7,708 bases of DNA from Acidobacteriaceae bacterium (GTDB lineage: Bacteria > Acidobacteriota > Terriglobia > Terriglobales > Acidobacteriaceae). The position numbers and the translations under genes were made by a program. Position 1 is the stretch's first letter. Each line of letters starts with the position of its first letter. Of this stretch, positions 6,686 to 7,708 are shown piece by piece. The notes under the pieces are model-generated. The model made no database searches and was not told where the DNA came from. It saw nothing but the letters and a program-made list of their open reading frames with translations. The stretch lies in NCBI GenBank assembly GCA_003156495.1, contig PMHC01000276.1, positions 1 through 7,708 of the forward strand, written 5' to 3'.

Positions 6686-7000
6686 ATGGAGAACAAGCCG
6701 GCACAAAATATACAGGATACCTTTCTGAATACGGTTCGGAAAGACAAATCCCCCATTACGATTTATTTGGTCAGCGGCGTTAAGCTGACCGGGAAGATCA
6801 GATCTTTTGACAAATACTCGGTGCTGCTGGAAAACAACAGCCAGGAGCAATTGATCTTCAAGCACGCGATTTCAACGGTGGTAAGCAACCGAGGCGTGAT
6901 GCACAGCGAGCATCGGCCGGTTGTAGCGCCAACAACGGGTATTGGCGCGGTTCCCGTTGCCGCGATTCCAGCTATCCCGGCGGTCCCGGAGCAACGATAA
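6686..7000 (+). CDS. hfq: RNA chaperone Hfq
   Basis: Hexameric Sm-fold RNA chaperone that matches small RNAs with mRNAs. The 104-residue product aligns well with E. coli Hfq. NIQDTFLN (8-15) holds Gln10 and Asp11, equivalent to Gln8/Asp9 of the proximal U-binding face. RKDK (18-21) keeps a basic rim. TIYLVSGVKLTGKI (25-38) is the distal A-binding strand region with Tyr27, and SFDKYSVLLEN (40-50) ends Sm1. IFKHAISTVV (57-66) is the Sm2 signature, with Phe58-Lys59-His60 in place of Tyr-Lys-His. The core therefore looks fully functional. The tail (about 72-104) ends in a Pro/Ala/Ile/Val-rich stretch including AIPAIPAVP, instead of the acidic or polar tip seen in many proteobacteria. Its TAA stop touches the start of the hflX frame, which suggests coupling. 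Confidence 0.95.
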   Translation: MENKPAQNIQDTFLNTVRKDKSPITIYLVSGVKLTGKIRSFDKYSVLLENNSQEQLIFKHAISTVVSNRGVMHSEHRPVVAPTTGIGAVPVAAIPAIPAVPEQR

Positions 7001-7708
7001 CGCCGGAACGAGCGGTTCTGGTTGGAGTCGAATTCAGCGTACGTTCGCGCGTGATACGTGCGGGCGCAAAAGGCGAAGCCATGCCTGACGCGTCTTTGGA
7101 TGACGCGCTGACCGCGACTGCGGCGGCGGGTCATGCGGACGCGCCATACCGGCTGCACGAACTCAACACAGAAGAATCGCTGGCCGAGTTTCGCGAGCTG
7201 CTGGAGAGCGCCGGCGGCGAAGTTGTGGCTGAGATCGTGCAGCGTCGTCCGCGGCCCGATCCGGCTACGCTGATTGGCTCGGGCAAGGTGGAAGAGATTG
7301 CCGGCGTCGCCGCATCGACCGAAGCCGAGCTCATCCTTTTCGATCACGACTTGACGCCGACGCAACTGCGCAATCTGGAAGCGGCGCTGCCCTGCCGGGT
7401 GCTCGACCGGACGCAGCTGATACTCGACATATTTGCCCGCCATGCCCGCACGCGCGAGGGGCAGGTGCAGGTGGAGCTGGCGCAACTGGAATACCTGCTG
7501 CCGCGGCTGACCGGCCGAGGCAAGGCGATGTCGCAGTTGGGCGGCGGCATTGGCACGCGCGGCCCCGGCGAAACGAAACTGGAGACCGACCGGCGGCGGA
7601 TTCAGCGGCGGATCGATCAGCTCAAGGGCGAGCTGGAGGCGGTGCGACGCGTGCGCCACCAGCAGCGGCAGCGGCGCGAGGCCGTGCCGGTGCCGACGGT
7701 GGCGCTGG
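6997..7708 (+). CDS. hflX: GTPase HflX, N-terminal part (runs off the right edge; start unusual)
   Basis: Ribosome-binding GTPase that splits stalled or heat-stressed ribosomes. The visible part is the HflX N-terminal domain: the first strand PERAVLVGVEF (7003-7035), a variable linker, EESLAEFRELLESAGGEVV, QRRPRPDPATLIGSGKVEEI, ILFDHDLTPTQLRNLE, DRTQLILDIFARHARTREG, VQVELAQLEYLLPRL, then the Gly-rich loop GGGIGTRGPGETKLETDRRR and a coiled-coil helix. The window ends at VPTVAL, just before the G1 motif. The frame has no ATG, GTG or TTG from its last stop (6808) until GTG 7051. Homology needs the strand at 7003-7035, so I place the start at ATA 6997, which overlaps the hfq stop (ATAA) and has GGAG at 6988-6991. 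Alternatives are ATG 7081, which has a fair AAAAGG, and GTG 7051; both lose the first strand. Confidence 0.88.
   Translation, partial: MTPERAVLVGVEFSVRSRVIRAGAKGEAMPDASLDDALTATAAAGHADAPYRLHELNTEESLAEFRELLESAGGEVVAEIVQRRPRPDPATLIGSGKVEEIAGVAASTEAELILFDHDLTPTQLRNLEAALPCRVLDRTQLILDIFARHARTREGQVQVELAQLEYLLPRLTGRGKAMSQLGGGIGTRGPGETKLETDRRRIQRRIDQLKGELEAVRRVRHQQRQRREAVPVPTVAL

Noticed and set aside
6960..7005. Programmed -1 frameshift making an Hfq-HflX fusion
   Set aside because: The HflX frame is in the right phase, but I see no slippery heptamer or downstream structure near the hfq stop, and the GGAG plus ATAA overlap explains the junction more simply.

Overview
The window is a GC-rich bacterial chromosomal segment. 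I place it tentatively in the Acidobacteriota (Terriglobia/Acidobacteriaceae type). The grounds are the general protein flavour, the Hfq-HflX pair, and an intergenic repeat built from GGGGCTAAAGCCC and GGCACGACT/AGTCGTGCC hairpins, a style I associate from memory with intergenic DNA of that phylum. No rRNA, tRNA, CRISPR array or intact insertion sequence is visible.

Left part (1-4581, minus strand): a three-gene run read right to left. It starts with an uncharacterised 239-residue protein (GTG start at 4581). Next is an RlmD/RumA-type 23S rRNA uracil-5 methyltransferase whose ATG overlaps the previous stop as ATGA. Last is a large ComEC/Rec2 DNA-uptake channel whose C-terminus leaves the window at base 1, inside the metallo-beta-lactamase-like domain. 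Tight spacing (a 4-base overlap, then a 37-base gap) suggests one operon.

Middle (4582-5273): a 99-base AT-rich divergent control region holds a perfect inverted repeat that is probably an operator. It is followed on the plus strand by a ribbon-helix-helix (CopG-like) antitoxin. The antitoxin's stop overlaps an ATG that opens a 12-residue stub resembling the first strand of a PIN-domain toxin and then hits a stop. I read this as a decayed toxin-antitoxin module. After it comes a structured repeat with two hairpins and three tandem 36-base units.

Right part (5274-7708): a minus-strand DegT/DnrJ/EryC1/StrS sugar aminotransferase is divergent from a plus-strand hfq-hflX pair. hfq has a strong ribosome binding site and a Pro/Ala/Ile-rich tail. 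hflX runs off the right edge just before its G1 GTPase motif. Its conserved N-terminal strand is encoded upstream of every ATG, GTG or TTG in its frame, and the place where an ATGA overlap with hfq would be expected reads ATAA. This suggests an AUA start or a lost start codon.

Most of the window is ordinary housekeeping sequence. The points worth a second look are the hflX start, the toxin stub with its operator, the 36-base repeats and the unknown protein coupled to rlmD. I did not find a convincing new multi-gene system.
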